A DNA stretch of 64,000 nt from an uncultured Brevundimonas sp. GTDB taxonomy: Bacteria > Pseudomonadota > Alphaproteobacteria > Caulobacterales > Caulobacteraceae. The stretch spans positions 1-64,000 of the forward strand of contig NZ_CALMFB010000024.1 in assembly GCF_937863155.1 (NCBI RefSeq), in the 5' to 3' direction. Within the stretch, counting starts at the first letter, position 1. Each line of letters starts with the position of its first letter. The position numbers were made by a program, and so were the translations under genes. Below, one piece after another: positions 29,079-37,600 of the stretch. Under the pieces are notes generated by a model. The model was not told where the DNA came from. It searched no databases and saw only the letters and a program-made list of their open reading frames with translations.

Positions 29079-29094
29079 CCTTCTCCGATAGAGC

Positions 29095-29118
29095 GGAGGG
29101 GTGGCGCACCGCCCTTCC
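29095..29118 (+). terminator. Hairpin after tRNA-Asp
   Basis: A 10-bp stem (GGAGGGGTGG with CCGCCCTTCC, two G-U pairs) closes a CGCA tetraloop 17 nt after the tRNA. No T-run follows, so it is either a weak intrinsic terminator or a 3'-processing barrier. Confidence 0.5.
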
Positions 29119-29215
29119 CCGGACTTCGACAAACTGTCCTGACATCGCCAGCGCGTCCTTGCGCCCGCGTACCTTACGGCGAGTTCATTTCGCCCGCCGT
29201 ATTCCCGCCTCAATT

Positions 29216-29245
29216 CGCTACAAACGTGGCGCTACTTTTGTAGCG
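29216..29245. promoter_or_regulatory. Tandem operator for the BlaI-type repressor
   Basis: A perfect 9-bp inverted repeat, CGCTACAAA at 29216-29224 and TTTGTAGCG at 29237-29245, spans two abutting 14-bp dyads: GCTACAAACGTGGC (one mismatch) and GCTACTTTTGTAGC (perfect arms). The CTAC/GTAG half-sites match the TACA-NN-TGTA core of BlaI/MecI operators except at the central bases. The site ends at the ribosome-binding GGAG, so bound repressor should block transcription of its own gene. Confidence 0.65.
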
Positions 29246-29258
29246 GAGACATGTGGCG

Positions 29259-29633
29259 ATGATCGAATCCCTGCCCCGACGCGAGCGCGAGGTGTTCGAG
29301 ACCCTGTGCCGCCTGGAAGAGGCCACGGCCGCCTCGGTGCGACAGGCCCTGTCCGATCCGCTCAGTGATTCCGCCGTCCGCACCCTGCTGTCGCGGCTGG
29401 AGGCCAAGGGGTTGGTGCGGCGCCGTCCCGGCGGGCCGTCGAACCTGTACACGCCCGCGCCCGACACGGGCGATGTGGCGGCCGGCGCCCTGACCCGGCT
29501 GATCGACACCTTTTTCAACGGCTCGGCCGCCAGCGCGGCCACCGCCCTGCTGGGCATGAGCCGCCAGCTGTCGCCGGACGAACTGTCCGCGCTGGAATCG
29601 GCCATCGAACAGGCGAAGGAGCGCGGGGAATGA
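29259..29633 (+). CDS. BlaI/MecI/CopY-family transcriptional repressor
   Basis: A 124-residue winged-helix protein: PRREREVFETLCRLEEATAASVRQAL, then SDSAVRTLLSRLEAKGLVRRR (recognition helix and wing), then a C-terminal dimerisation helix region with LSPDELSALESAIEQAKERG. Relatives repress their own operon until cleaved by an M56 membrane protease. The ATG at 29259 has GGAG 10 nt upstream; a GTG at 29253 is the alternative. The next gene, an M56 protease, overlaps by 4 nt (ATGA). No beta-lactamase or penicillin-binding protein gene is near, so the regulated target is unknown. Confidence 0.93.
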   Translation: MIESLPRREREVFETLCRLEEATAASVRQALSDPLSDSAVRTLLSRLEAKGLVRRRPGGPSNLYTPAPDTGDVAAGALTRLIDTFFNGSAASAATALLGMSRQLSPDELSALESAIEQAKERGE

Positions 29634-31384
29634 TCGCCGCCCTCACCCTGGTCCTGGCCAAATCGGTCCTGTTCGCGGGTCTGGCGCTGGGTCTGACGGC
29701 CCTGATGCGCCGGCGTCCGGCGGCCGAGCGGGTCGAGGTTCTGCGCGCCGCCCTGGTCGCCCTGGCCGTCCTGCCTCTGATCGCCCTGGCGGGACCGGAC
29801 CTGGCGCTGCGTGTGCTGGAGCCGGCGACCGCGACCGCCACCGTCGGCGCGCCCGAGGCCGCCCCTGAGGCCGCCCTGCCCCCGGCGCCTTTGCAGACGG
29901 CCCTGACCCTGCCGCGCGCCACCGTCACGGCCCAGATCACGCCGCCGCCCGCCTGGGTCTGGATTGCAGCCGCCTGGAGCCTGGGGGCCCTGCTGATCGC
30001 GGGCCGGTTCGTTCTGGGCGTCGCGGTGCTGGCGCGGTGGAGCCGTCGCGGACGGCCCGTCGAAGACGCCCGCTGGGTCGCGCCCCTGAATCGCCTGGCG
30101 CCCCGTCGCGCGCCCAGCCTGCGTGTATCGGCCGCCGTGGCCGCGCCGCTTAGCTGGGGCCTGCCGCCGGGCCGCATCCTGATCGCTCCGGCCCAGCTGG
30201 CCCGCCCGGACCAGGCCGAGGCCGTTCTGGCCCACGAACTGGCCCACATCCGCCGCGCCGACTGGCTGTTCCTGGCCCTGTCGCGGCTGGTGACGGCCCT
30301 GTTCTGGTTCAACCCCCTGGTCTGGCTGGTCGCCCGCGAAATGGAGCGTCTGTCGGAACACGCCGTGGACGAGGCGGTGGTGCGCCACCTCGACCGTGAA
30401 ACCTATGCCCGCATCCTGGTCGGCATGGCCGCCCAGTCGTCCCAAACCCACCTGCCCGCCGTCGGAATGACCGGGCCGGCCCGCTCTCTCGCGCAAAGGA
30501 TCAAGCTCGTCATGTCCGACCCTCGTCCCGCCCCCGCCCGCCCCTGGATCGCCGCCGCCGCCATCGCCGCCGTGGCCGCCGTGGCCGCGCCCGTCGCCGC
30601 CCTGGAGTTCATCGCCCGCGATCCTCAGGTCCAGGACGCCTACGCCTCGCCGGCCCCTGCGACCGTTTCAGCCGCCGCCGCCGAGGTCGTGGCTCAGCAG
30701 GCCCAGGCTGATGCGGCCGAACCCGTGCGGATCGTCGATCGTGACGAACGCCGCGAGGTCGTGGTCATCCGTGACGGCGACGCCCTGTCGGACGCGGAAC
30801 GCGCGGCCGTCCGCGCCGATGTCCACCGCGCCCGGGCCGAGGCGCGCCAGGCGGCCCATGAAGCCCGCGCTGTCGCCGCCGATCATGCCCGGCGCGCCGA
30901 ACAGCACGGCCGCGAGGCCGGGCGCCACGCCCGCTCCCTGGCCCGACTGGAGCGTCTGCGGTCGCTGCCCACGTCCGGCGACTACGCCGGCCTGGCGCGC
31001 CTGGCCGACCTGGGCGTCAACATCCAGGCCCAGGTCGACCGCGCCGTGGCCGAGGCCGCCAACGTCCGCGTCGACACGGCCCGTATCCAGGAAGAGGTGG
31101 CGCGCGAACTGGCCGCCGCCCAGGTCGAACTGGTCGCCGGCGGCGACGAGATGATCCGCGGCGCCCGCCAGATGCGTCAGGAAGCCGACCGCATGGGCGA
31201 TCCCGCCTATCGCGCCCGCAAGATCCGCGAGGCCCGGGCGCGCGGCGAGACCGTGACCGACCAGGATCTGATCGAGGCCATCCCCCATCTGCGTTCGGGG
31301 GCCGACAGCCTGGAGCGGGCCGGCGAACAGCTGCGGACCCGCACCCTGGCCCAGGTTCAGGCCCCGGCCCGCGCCCGGCCCTGA
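29630..31384 (+). CDS. M56-family membrane metalloprotease (BlaR1-like) with a coiled-coil C-terminal region
   Basis: Sensor-protease of 584 residues. Helices lie at about 3-25, 38-58 and 103-130. The zinc-protease motif HELAH is near residue 201, in LAHELAHIRRADWLF, with the downstream FNPLVWLVAREMERLSEHAVDEAV that supplies the third ligand. Another helix lies at about 303-324 ([20 protein letters not shown]). The outer part, about 325-584, is not the penicillin-binding domain of BlaR1. It is a Glu/Arg/Ala-rich, His-containing coiled coil (RARAEARQAAHEARAVAADH and following). By analogy a signal sensed there triggers cleavage of the BlaI-type repressor; the signal is unknown. Confidence 0.9.
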   Translation: MIAALTLVLAKSVLFAGLALGLTALMRRRPAAERVEVLRAALVALAVLPLIALAGPDLALRVLEPATATATVGAPEAAPEAALPPAPLQTALTLPRATVTAQITPPPAWVWIAAAWSLGALLIAGRFVLGVAVLARWSRRGRPVEDARWVAPLNRLAPRRAPSLRVSAAVAAPLSWGLPPGRILIAPAQLARPDQAEAVLAHELAHIRRADWLFLALSRLVTALFWFNPLVWLVAREMERLSEHAVDEAVVRHLDRETYARILVGMAAQSSQTHLPAVGMTGPARSLAQRIKLVMSDPRPAPARPWIAAAAIAAVAAVAAPVAALEFIARDPQVQDAYASPAPATVSAAAAEVVAQQAQADAAEPVRIVDRDERREVVVIRDGDALSDAERAAVRADVHRARAEARQAAHEARAVAADHARRAEQHGREAGRHARSLARLERLRSLPTSGDYAGLARLADLGVNIQAQVDRAVAEAANVRVDTARIQEEVARELAAAQVELVAGGDEMIRGARQMRQEADRMGDPAYRARKIREARARGETVTDQDLIEAIPHLRSGADSLERAGEQLRTRTLAQVQAPARARP

Positions 31385-31394
31385 TTTCCGCGGC

Positions 31395-31919
31395 TCAGCA
31401 GGGCTGGGTCGGGGCGCCGTAACGGCCGGTGACGGCCTGTGCGGCGCCGTCGGCCTTCAGGCGCACGACGATCAGCCGGTCGTATTCGCAATCGCTCATG
31501 GCCGCCGTGTCGGTCAGGCCCAGGGCGCGGGCGATCTCGGGGATGGTGTTGCTGTGTCCCACCACCAGGGCCGTGTCGTCCGGCCCAAGCGCGCGCAGGA
31601 TCGAGGCCGTGCGCGCGATATGGGCGGCCCCGCCCCCGTCCAGCGACAGAGTCTGGATCTCCAGGTCCGCCGCCTGGGCCGCCGGCGCCGCCGTGCCGCG
31701 CGTCCGCTGCAGCGGGGTGGAGAAGACATGCGTCAGCCGGGCCTGGACGACGGCCGCCGCCAGGGCCTGGGCCCGCGCCTGCCCCGCCTCGCTGAGCAGC
31801 GGATCGGCGCTGGCGTCCACCTTCTCGCCGTGACGGGCCAGGATGATGGTCTGGGCGACGGCGGGCTGTCCCAGCAGGGTCAGGACCGTCGCGAAGGCGA
31901 TGATGGAATTCGGTTTCAT
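31395..31919 (-). CDS. Secreted histidine phosphatase (phosphoglycerate mutase-like fold)
   Basis: A 174-residue protein with a signal peptide (KPNSIIAFATVLTLLGQPAVAQ) and the histidine-phosphatase catalytic motif LARHGEKVD near residue 28. The second catalytic His is in VVGHSNTIPEIARAL near 122, and a core arginine in FSTPLQRTRGTA near 70. It probably dephosphorylates a small phosphomonoester in the periplasm; the substrate cannot be inferred. The ATG at 31919 has a strong GGGAGG 6 nt upstream, and longer starts lack one. Convergent with the M56 gene (10-bp gap). Confidence 0.88.
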   Translation of the reverse strand: MKPNSIIAFATVLTLLGQPAVAQTIILARHGEKVDASADPLLSEAGQARAQALAAAVVQARLTHVFSTPLQRTRGTAAPAAQAADLEIQTLSLDGGGAAHIARTASILRALGPDDTALVVGHSNTIPEIARALGLTDTAAMSDCEYDRLIVVRLKADGAAQAVTGRYGAPTQPC

Positions 31920-31977
31920 GGGATCCTCCCGCGTTTGAACAGGAGGCTGGCCAAGCGACGCCGGCTTGTCCAGATGT

Positions 31978-33315
31978 TCAGTGCACGGCCTGTTCGTCGG
32001 CGACCGCCTGGACAAAGGCGCGCTGGCCCGAGACCTCGCCATAGACCTGGCACAGATCCTCGAACACGCGGTTCCAGGAAAACTGTTCCACCGTCTTCAT
32101 CCGCGCGGCGGCGCCCAGGGCCTCGATGTCGCGCGTGAACAGGGCCTCGATGGCCTGGGCGTAGTCGTCGGGATCGGCGCTGACCGACAGTTGGCCGACG
32201 CTGGGATCGACCGTCTCGGCCACGCCGCCGGCGTTGACGCCGACCACCGGCCGGCCACAGGCCATGGCCTCCAGCACGATCAGGCCGAACGGCTCGCGGT
32301 CGTTGGCGTGCACGAAGGCGTCGCAGCTGGCGATGATGCGCGCCACCTTGGCCGGGTCTTTTTCGTAAGGCAGGGCGATGACCCGATCTTCCGCCGGTAG
32401 GCCCGCCCCGGCGCCGACCAGCACCAGATGATAGGGCGCGCCCAGTTTCTGGACCGCGTCGATCAGGACATCGATGTTCTTCTCGCGCGCCGGACGCCCG
32501 GCGAAGCACAGCAGCCGCGCCTCGGCCGGCAGGCCCAGCTTCTTCAGCAGCCAGTCCCGATCACGCCGGTCGGGCCGGAAGGTGTCGATCTCGACCCCCA
32601 GCGGGCGGATGACGATGTCGCGCACGCCGGCTTCTTCCAGGCGGCGGGCGATATAGCGGCTGGGCGACACCACGCGGTCGAACTGGCTGAACAGCCGGGC
32701 CCAGCGTTTCTCGACCGGCTTCTTGGCCCATTCGCCGAAATGCAGGGCGGCCAGGCCGGCCGGGTCCGAATGGCAGAAGCCGATGACCGGGCATCCGGCC
32801 CTCTGGCCCGCCTCAAGCGCGCCCTGGCCGGGCGTATAGGGGTCGCCCGCCTCGATCACCGAGGGCTTCAGCGCGGCGACCCAGGCGCCCCACTTTCGCA
32901 CCGAACTGGGCCAGCGATAGCCGTCCCCAAACGGCAGTTTGGCGGCATGCAGCTTGATCACCCCGTCCGACCCGGCGTGGTGACGCAGGCCCGGCACCAC
33001 CAGACTGTGGGCGACGCCGGGGCGATGGGCGGCCAGATACGCCTGCTTGGATTGCAGATACCGCTTCACCCCGCCCGAACGCGGCGCATACAGCATGGTG
33101 GTGTCCACCAGGCGCGGGCGCGGATCGCGCGCCGACGCCGCCTTGATGGCCCGCAGCGTATCGGCGACCTCTTCGTCCAATCCGGGGATCAGGCGCAGTT
33201 CGCTTTCCTGCACGTCCAGGCCGGTCATGCTCATGCGGGGGCTTTCATCGGTTGGCGAACCGGGAACGACCTGCTTCCGCTTGTGGATGCGTTTGGGGCG
33301 GACGGTCCTGGCCAT
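31978..33315 (-). CDS. GT4-family glycosyltransferase
   Basis: GT-B fold glycosyltransferase of about 445 residues. The donor-site motif EPFGLIVLEAMACGRPVVG near 340 contains the E-X7-E pair typical of retaining GT4 enzymes. LLCFAGRPAREKNIDVLIDA near 268 is the linker/second Rossmann start, and SPSRYIARRLEEAGV lies near 225. It may act in cell-surface polysaccharide or glycolipid synthesis, but no other glycan genes are nearby. The basic N-terminus (RTVRPKRIHKRKQVV) is unusual. An internal start at 33237 (MSMTGLDVQE) is possible, as neither has a clear ribosome site. Confidence 0.88.
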   Translation of the reverse strand: MARTVRPKRIHKRKQVVPGSPTDESPRMSMTGLDVQESELRLIPGLDEEVADTLRAIKAASARDPRPRLVDTTMLYAPRSGGVKRYLQSKQAYLAAHRPGVAHSLVVPGLRHHAGSDGVIKLHAAKLPFGDGYRWPSSVRKWGAWVAALKPSVIEAGDPYTPGQGALEAGQRAGCPVIGFCHSDPAGLAALHFGEWAKKPVEKRWARLFSQFDRVVSPSRYIARRLEEAGVRDIVIRPLGVEIDTFRPDRRDRDWLLKKLGLPAEARLLCFAGRPAREKNIDVLIDAVQKLGAPYHLVLVGAGAGLPAEDRVIALPYEKDPAKVARIIASCDAFVHANDREPFGLIVLEAMACGRPVVGVNAGGVAETVDPSVGQLSVSADPDDYAQAIEALFTRDIEALGAAARMKTVEQFSWNRVFEDLCQVYGEVSGQRAFVQAVADEQAVH

Positions 33316-33346
33316 CAGGGGGCGTTAGCGCCGCTGACCGCCAAGC

Positions 33347-33541
33347 TCAAGAGGCGTCCGCATTCGGATCATCCGCGACATCCAGTCCGCGCCGCGTCAA
33401 AGCCTCGCGCAAAAGCACCTCGACCTGGGCGTTGACCGACCGCAGCTCGGCCGCCGCCAATCGCTCGACGGCGGCCATCAGCGCGGGGCTGGTCCGCATC
33501 AGGAACGGCTTCCTGGCCTTGGGTTTGGGGCCCTGAGCCAT
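33347..33541 (-). CDS. Ribbon-helix-helix (Arc/MetJ-type) DNA-binding protein
   Basis: A 64-residue protein with the Arc-like layout: a beta-strand (KPFLMRTSP) followed by two helices ([20 protein letters not shown] and [13 protein letters not shown]). [14 protein letters not shown] matches the S-x-N-x-x-I/V helix start of Arc/HicB-type RHH proteins. It begins 1 nt after the SPFH gene stop and is clearly co-transcribed with it. A perfect 14-bp palindrome before the operon is its likely operator. No toxin gene is adjacent. Confidence 0.85.
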   Translation of the reverse strand: MAQGPKPKARKPFLMRTSPALMAAVERLAAAELRSVNAQVEVLLREALTRRGLDVADDPNADAS

Positions 33542-33542
33542 G

Positions 33543-34424
33543 TCAGCCGTACAGGGTGCCCGTGTTCACGACCGGCTGGGCCTCGCGGTCGGCGCACAGC
33601 ACCACCAGCAGGTTCGAGACCATGGCCGCCTTGCGATCCTCGTCCAGCTCGACCACGCCGCGCTCGCCCAGATCGGTCAGGGCGCTTTCCACCATGCCCA
33701 CGGCCCCCTGAACGATCAGGCGACGGGCCGACAGCACGGCCTCGGCCTGCTGGCGCTTCAGCATGGCGCTGGCGATTTCGGGCGCATAGGCCAGGTGAGC
33801 CAGGCGCGCTTCGTCGACGACCACACCGGCCACCTTGACCCGCCCGACCAGTTCTTCGCGCAGCTTGGTCGCAACGTCCTCGGCGTCGGCGCGCAGGGTC
33901 AGTTCGTGCTCCTCGCCATGGTCATAGGCGTAGTGCGAGGCCAGGTCGCGCAGGCCCGTGTCGACCTGGATGTTCACGAACTGCTGGAAATCGTCGACGT
34001 CGAACAGGGCCTGGGCCGAATCCTCGACCCGCCAGACCACATTGGCGGCGATCTCGATCGGATTGCCCCGCTTGTCGTTCACCTTCAGCTTGTCCGAGGT
34101 CAGGTTGCGGACCCGCAGGCTGATCTTCTTGCGGCTGTACCAGGGCAGAACCCAGCGCAGGCCGGGCTTCCGATCCGTGCCGCGATAGTCTCCGAACAGC
34201 AGAATGGCCATCGCCTCGTTCGGCTGCAGCGAATACAGGCCGCACAGCAGGAACAGGCCGACCGTACCCGAAATGGCGGCAAAACCGATCATGGCGGGAT
34301 CGCCCTTGTTCGCGACGATCGCCAGAGGCCCGACGACGATCAGCGCCAGGCCGACAAGCAGCATCAGCACGCCATTGGCCGTGCGCGCGGGCGTTTCGGT
34401 GGAACGGGTGTGGGTTTCGGTCAT
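33543..34424 (-). CDS. SPFH/Band 7 domain membrane protein
   Basis: A 293-residue protein: two N-terminal helices (about 20-38 and 46-66), then a prohibitin-like SPFH domain ([20 protein letters not shown] ... [19 protein letters not shown] ... [17 protein letters not shown]) and a helical segment with [19 protein letters not shown]. Such proteins scaffold membrane microdomains or protect membrane proteases. The ATG at 34424 is chosen for its strong AGGAGG 5 nt upstream; an ATG further up (34448) would fall in the palindromic operator. It is the first gene of the SPFH-RHH operon. Confidence 0.9.
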   Translation of the reverse strand: MTETHTRSTETPARTANGVLMLLVGLALIVVGPLAIVANKGDPAMIGFAAISGTVGLFLLCGLYSLQPNEAMAILLFGDYRGTDRKPGLRWVLPWYSRKKISLRVRNLTSDKLKVNDKRGNPIEIAANVVWRVEDSAQALFDVDDFQQFVNIQVDTGLRDLASHYAYDHGEEHELTLRADAEDVATKLREELVGRVKVAGVVVDEARLAHLAYAPEIASAMLKRQQAEAVLSARRLIVQGAVGMVESALTDLGERGVVELDEDRKAAMVSNLLVVLCADREAQPVVNTGTLYG

Positions 34425-34447
34425 GTCGCCCTCCTGAACAGACATCA

Positions 34448-34461
34448 AAGTGATATCACTT
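34448..34461. promoter_or_regulatory. Perfect palindromic operator before the SPFH-RHH operon
   Basis: AAGTGATATCACTT is a perfect 14-bp palindrome 24 bp before the SPFH start. On the minus strand TTGCCA (34479-34474) lies 17 nt before ATATCA (34456-34451), so the palindrome covers the probable -10 element. RHH dimers bind such short dyads, so autoregulation by the operon's own RHH protein is the simplest reading. Confidence 0.65.
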
Positions 34462-34524
34462 CGATTTCAACTCTGGCAAGTCCCCTTGTTTCAGGTCGTC
34501 CGCACAAAGCCCGGCCTTGCATTC

Positions 34525-34549
34525 GCCTCAAATTCGAGAAACTTGAGGC
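34525..34549. promoter_or_regulatory. Inverted repeat upstream of the autotransporter gene
   Basis: GCCTCAA (34525-34531) and TTGAGGC (34543-34549) form a perfect 7-bp dyad with an 11-nt spacer, 70 bp before the autotransporter start in the gap it shares with the SPFH operon. It could be a regulator site or a 5'-leader hairpin; no regulator can be named. Confidence 0.4.
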
Positions 34550-34618
34550 ATCGTGGCGCGGACCCTGTTAGAGGATCGGCGGCGCTCGGCTTCGCGTGTC
34601 CATAGAGGTTGTTTCCGA

Positions 34619-37600
34619 ATGCGTAATCTGCTCGCGGCGGCGGTGGCCATCGCCCCCCTGATGGCGGCTACGGGCACGCAGGCCGAGGTGGTCATCAACA
34701 CCTCGCGCACGACCCCGATCACCACCGCGAACGCGACCGGTTCCGGCCCCGACAGCATCCGTTTCGCCAGCGGCGGCAACGTCAATGTGACCTCCGGCGT
34801 GGCCGTGACGGTCAATTCGAACCACGGCCTGGACCTGGACAGCGGCTCGTCCATCTCGATGCTGGCCTCGGCCAACGGCTCGACCGGCATTCTGGTGACC
34901 GGCTCCAACCCCGGCACGATCGTCATCGGCGGCTCGGTCACGATCAGCGACGACCTGGAATTCTATCCCGACGACGACAAGGACGGCGACCTGGACGGTC
35001 CCTGGGCCAAGGGTTCGGATCGTTACGGCCTGCGTGTCAACGGCGCCGGCCCGGTCACCGCCAACATCAGCATCGAGGCCAGCGGCACCCTGCTGGTCGA
35101 GGGCAACAACTCCTACGCGGTCTCGATCGAATCGGACCTGGTCGGCTCGTTCTTCTCGCTGGGCACCATGCGGGTGACGGGCGACAACTCGATCGCCTTC
35201 CGCTCCTCGGGCGACATTTCGGGCGGCGTCTATCTGGGCGGGCCGATTTCGGCGACCGGCGCAGGTTCGACCGCCGTGTCCATCACCGGCGACGTCGGCG
35301 GCATGCTGACGCTGCAAAGCGACATCTCGGCCACCGGCTATCGCTACACCGCTCTGGGATCCGACGCCTTCGTCGCGGGGCTTGAGCCCGAGGACAAGCT
35401 GCAAAGCGGGTCCGCCGTCGTGATCGGGGCCAGCGTGCTGGGCGGCGTCATTCTCGAAAAGCCCCCGGTCAACAACGACAACGCCAACAACGATGAAGAC
35501 GGCGACGGGATCGGCGACGCCGCCGAAGGCACCGCCACGGTCAACGTCTTCGGTTCCGCCCCGGCCATCGTGGTCGCCTCGGACACTCAGGACATCACCC
35601 TGGGCGTCGTCGGCACGGGCGACAAGGCGTTCGGCTTCATCAACCGCGGCTCCATCTCTGGCCAGGGCGTCTATGAAGGCGTCCAGGCCAATGGCCTGCT
35701 GTTCGGCGGCGTCGCGGGCCGCACTGTCGATATCGTTGGCGGTGTTCGCAACGAAGGCACCATCGCCTCACTGGCCAACAAGGCCGACGCCACCACCCTG
35801 CGCTTCGGCGAAGGGGCGTCCGCCGACAGCCTGGTCAACATCCTGGCCATTTCGTCCGGCGTCGCCACCCAGGGCGCGCACCGTTCGACGGCGATTCAGA
35901 TCGACGCCGGCGCCACGCTGAATTCCATCACCAACTCGGGTCAGATCCTGGCCGTCTCGTCGGGCGGTACGGCCGATGTCACGGCCATCCGTGATCTCAG
36001 CGGAACCCTGACCAGCCTGACCAATACGGGCTCCATCCAGGCCAACCTGTCGCCGAACGACAAGGGCGACGCGATGACCGGCACGGTCACGGCGATTGAC
36101 GCCCGCGCCAACACCACCGGTCTCACCCTGATCCAGTCGGGCACGACGGGCACGGTGAACGCCGACAATCCCGACACCGACGGCGACGGCGTGCCGGACG
36201 CGCAGGAACCGGAAATCCTGGGCGATATCCGCCTGGGTTCGGGCGCGGACGTGCTGGATATCCGCAATGGCGTGGTCGAGGGCGCGATCAGCTTCGGCGC
36301 CGGCGCGGACCGTCTGGACATCACCGGCGGCGCCGTTGTGCGCGGCGCCCTGTCCGACACCGACGGCCTGTTGGACATCAACATCGCCAATGGCACGCTG
36401 GAAGCGCGCCAGGCCGGTCAGTTGAACGTCACCAGCCTGAACATCGGCGCCCAGGGCGACCTTCTGGTCACCCTGGATCCCGCCAACAGCTCCAACTCGG
36501 GCTTCAATGTCAGCGGCACGGCCACCGTGGCCAATGGCGCGGGCGTGGGCGTGCGGTTCGCTTCGCTTCTGGACGGCCCGGAACGCTTCAATATCATCAG
36601 CGCCAACACCCTGATCATGGGCGGTACGCTGGATCAGGCCGCGGTACAGGCCAACTCGCCCTACCTCTATGTCGTCAGCGCGGGCGCCGACGTCGCGGCG
36701 GGCGACATCTACATCGACGCGCGCCGTCGCACGGCCCAGGAAGCCGGGCTGAGCGGGGTCGAAACCTCGGCCTTCGACGCCTTCTATCGCGCCCTGGGCG
36801 ACAGTGACGCCCTGCGCAACGCCTATCTGGGCCAGACCGGCCGCGACGGCTTCATCAACCTGTACGAACAGATGCTGCCCGACCACTCGGGCGGACCGCT
36901 GCTGTCGCTGGCCTCGGGCGTCGATGCGGTGACCCGCGCCCTGACCGGCCGCAACGCTTCGGCCGCGCCGGGCGAAACCAGCGCCTGGCTGCAGGAGATC
37001 AACTTCTACGCCGACAAGGACAAGACCGACACCTACGGCTTCCGCTCGGAAGGCTTCGGCGTCGCGGGCGGCATCGAGCGGGGCACCCGCAACGGCGCCT
37101 TCGGCCTGTCGGTGGCCTTCACCTCGTCCGATTTGGAAGACCCCGAGGCCGAGGCCGAAGAGGTTCTGTCGGCCAGCCTGATCGAACTGGGCCTGTACTG
37201 GCGCGCTCAGGGCCAGTACTGGACCACCTGGGCGCGGGCCGCGGCCGGCTACGCCACCTTCGACGCGACGCGCCAGCTGGTCGGCTCGGGCCTGAACCTG
37301 CGTAACGAATCCAGCTGGAACGGCTTCACCCTGGCGGCGGCGGGCGGCGTTTCGTACGAGCGCAACATGGGTCGCTGGAACATCCGGCCCGAACTCTATG
37401 CCGAATATTTCTCGCTCAGCGAGGATGCGCGCGTCGAACGCGGCGGCGGTGACGGCTTCGACCTGGATATCGACGAGCGCGACGGCCACATGTTCTCGAC
37501 CGTTGCGGCGGTCAACGTCGGCTATGGCTTCGGTCAGAACGGCTGGCTGCGGCCGGAACTGCGGGTCGGCTGGCGCCAGAACCTGTCGGTCGACGCCGGT

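Noticed and set aside
29259..31384. A beta-lactam resistance locus
   Set aside because: No beta-lactamase or penicillin-binding gene is adjacent and the M56 protein lacks the penicillin-sensing domain.
33347..33541. Toxin-antitoxin module for the RHH protein
   Set aside because: The neighbours are an SPFH membrane protein and a glycosyltransferase; no toxin-like gene is next to it.
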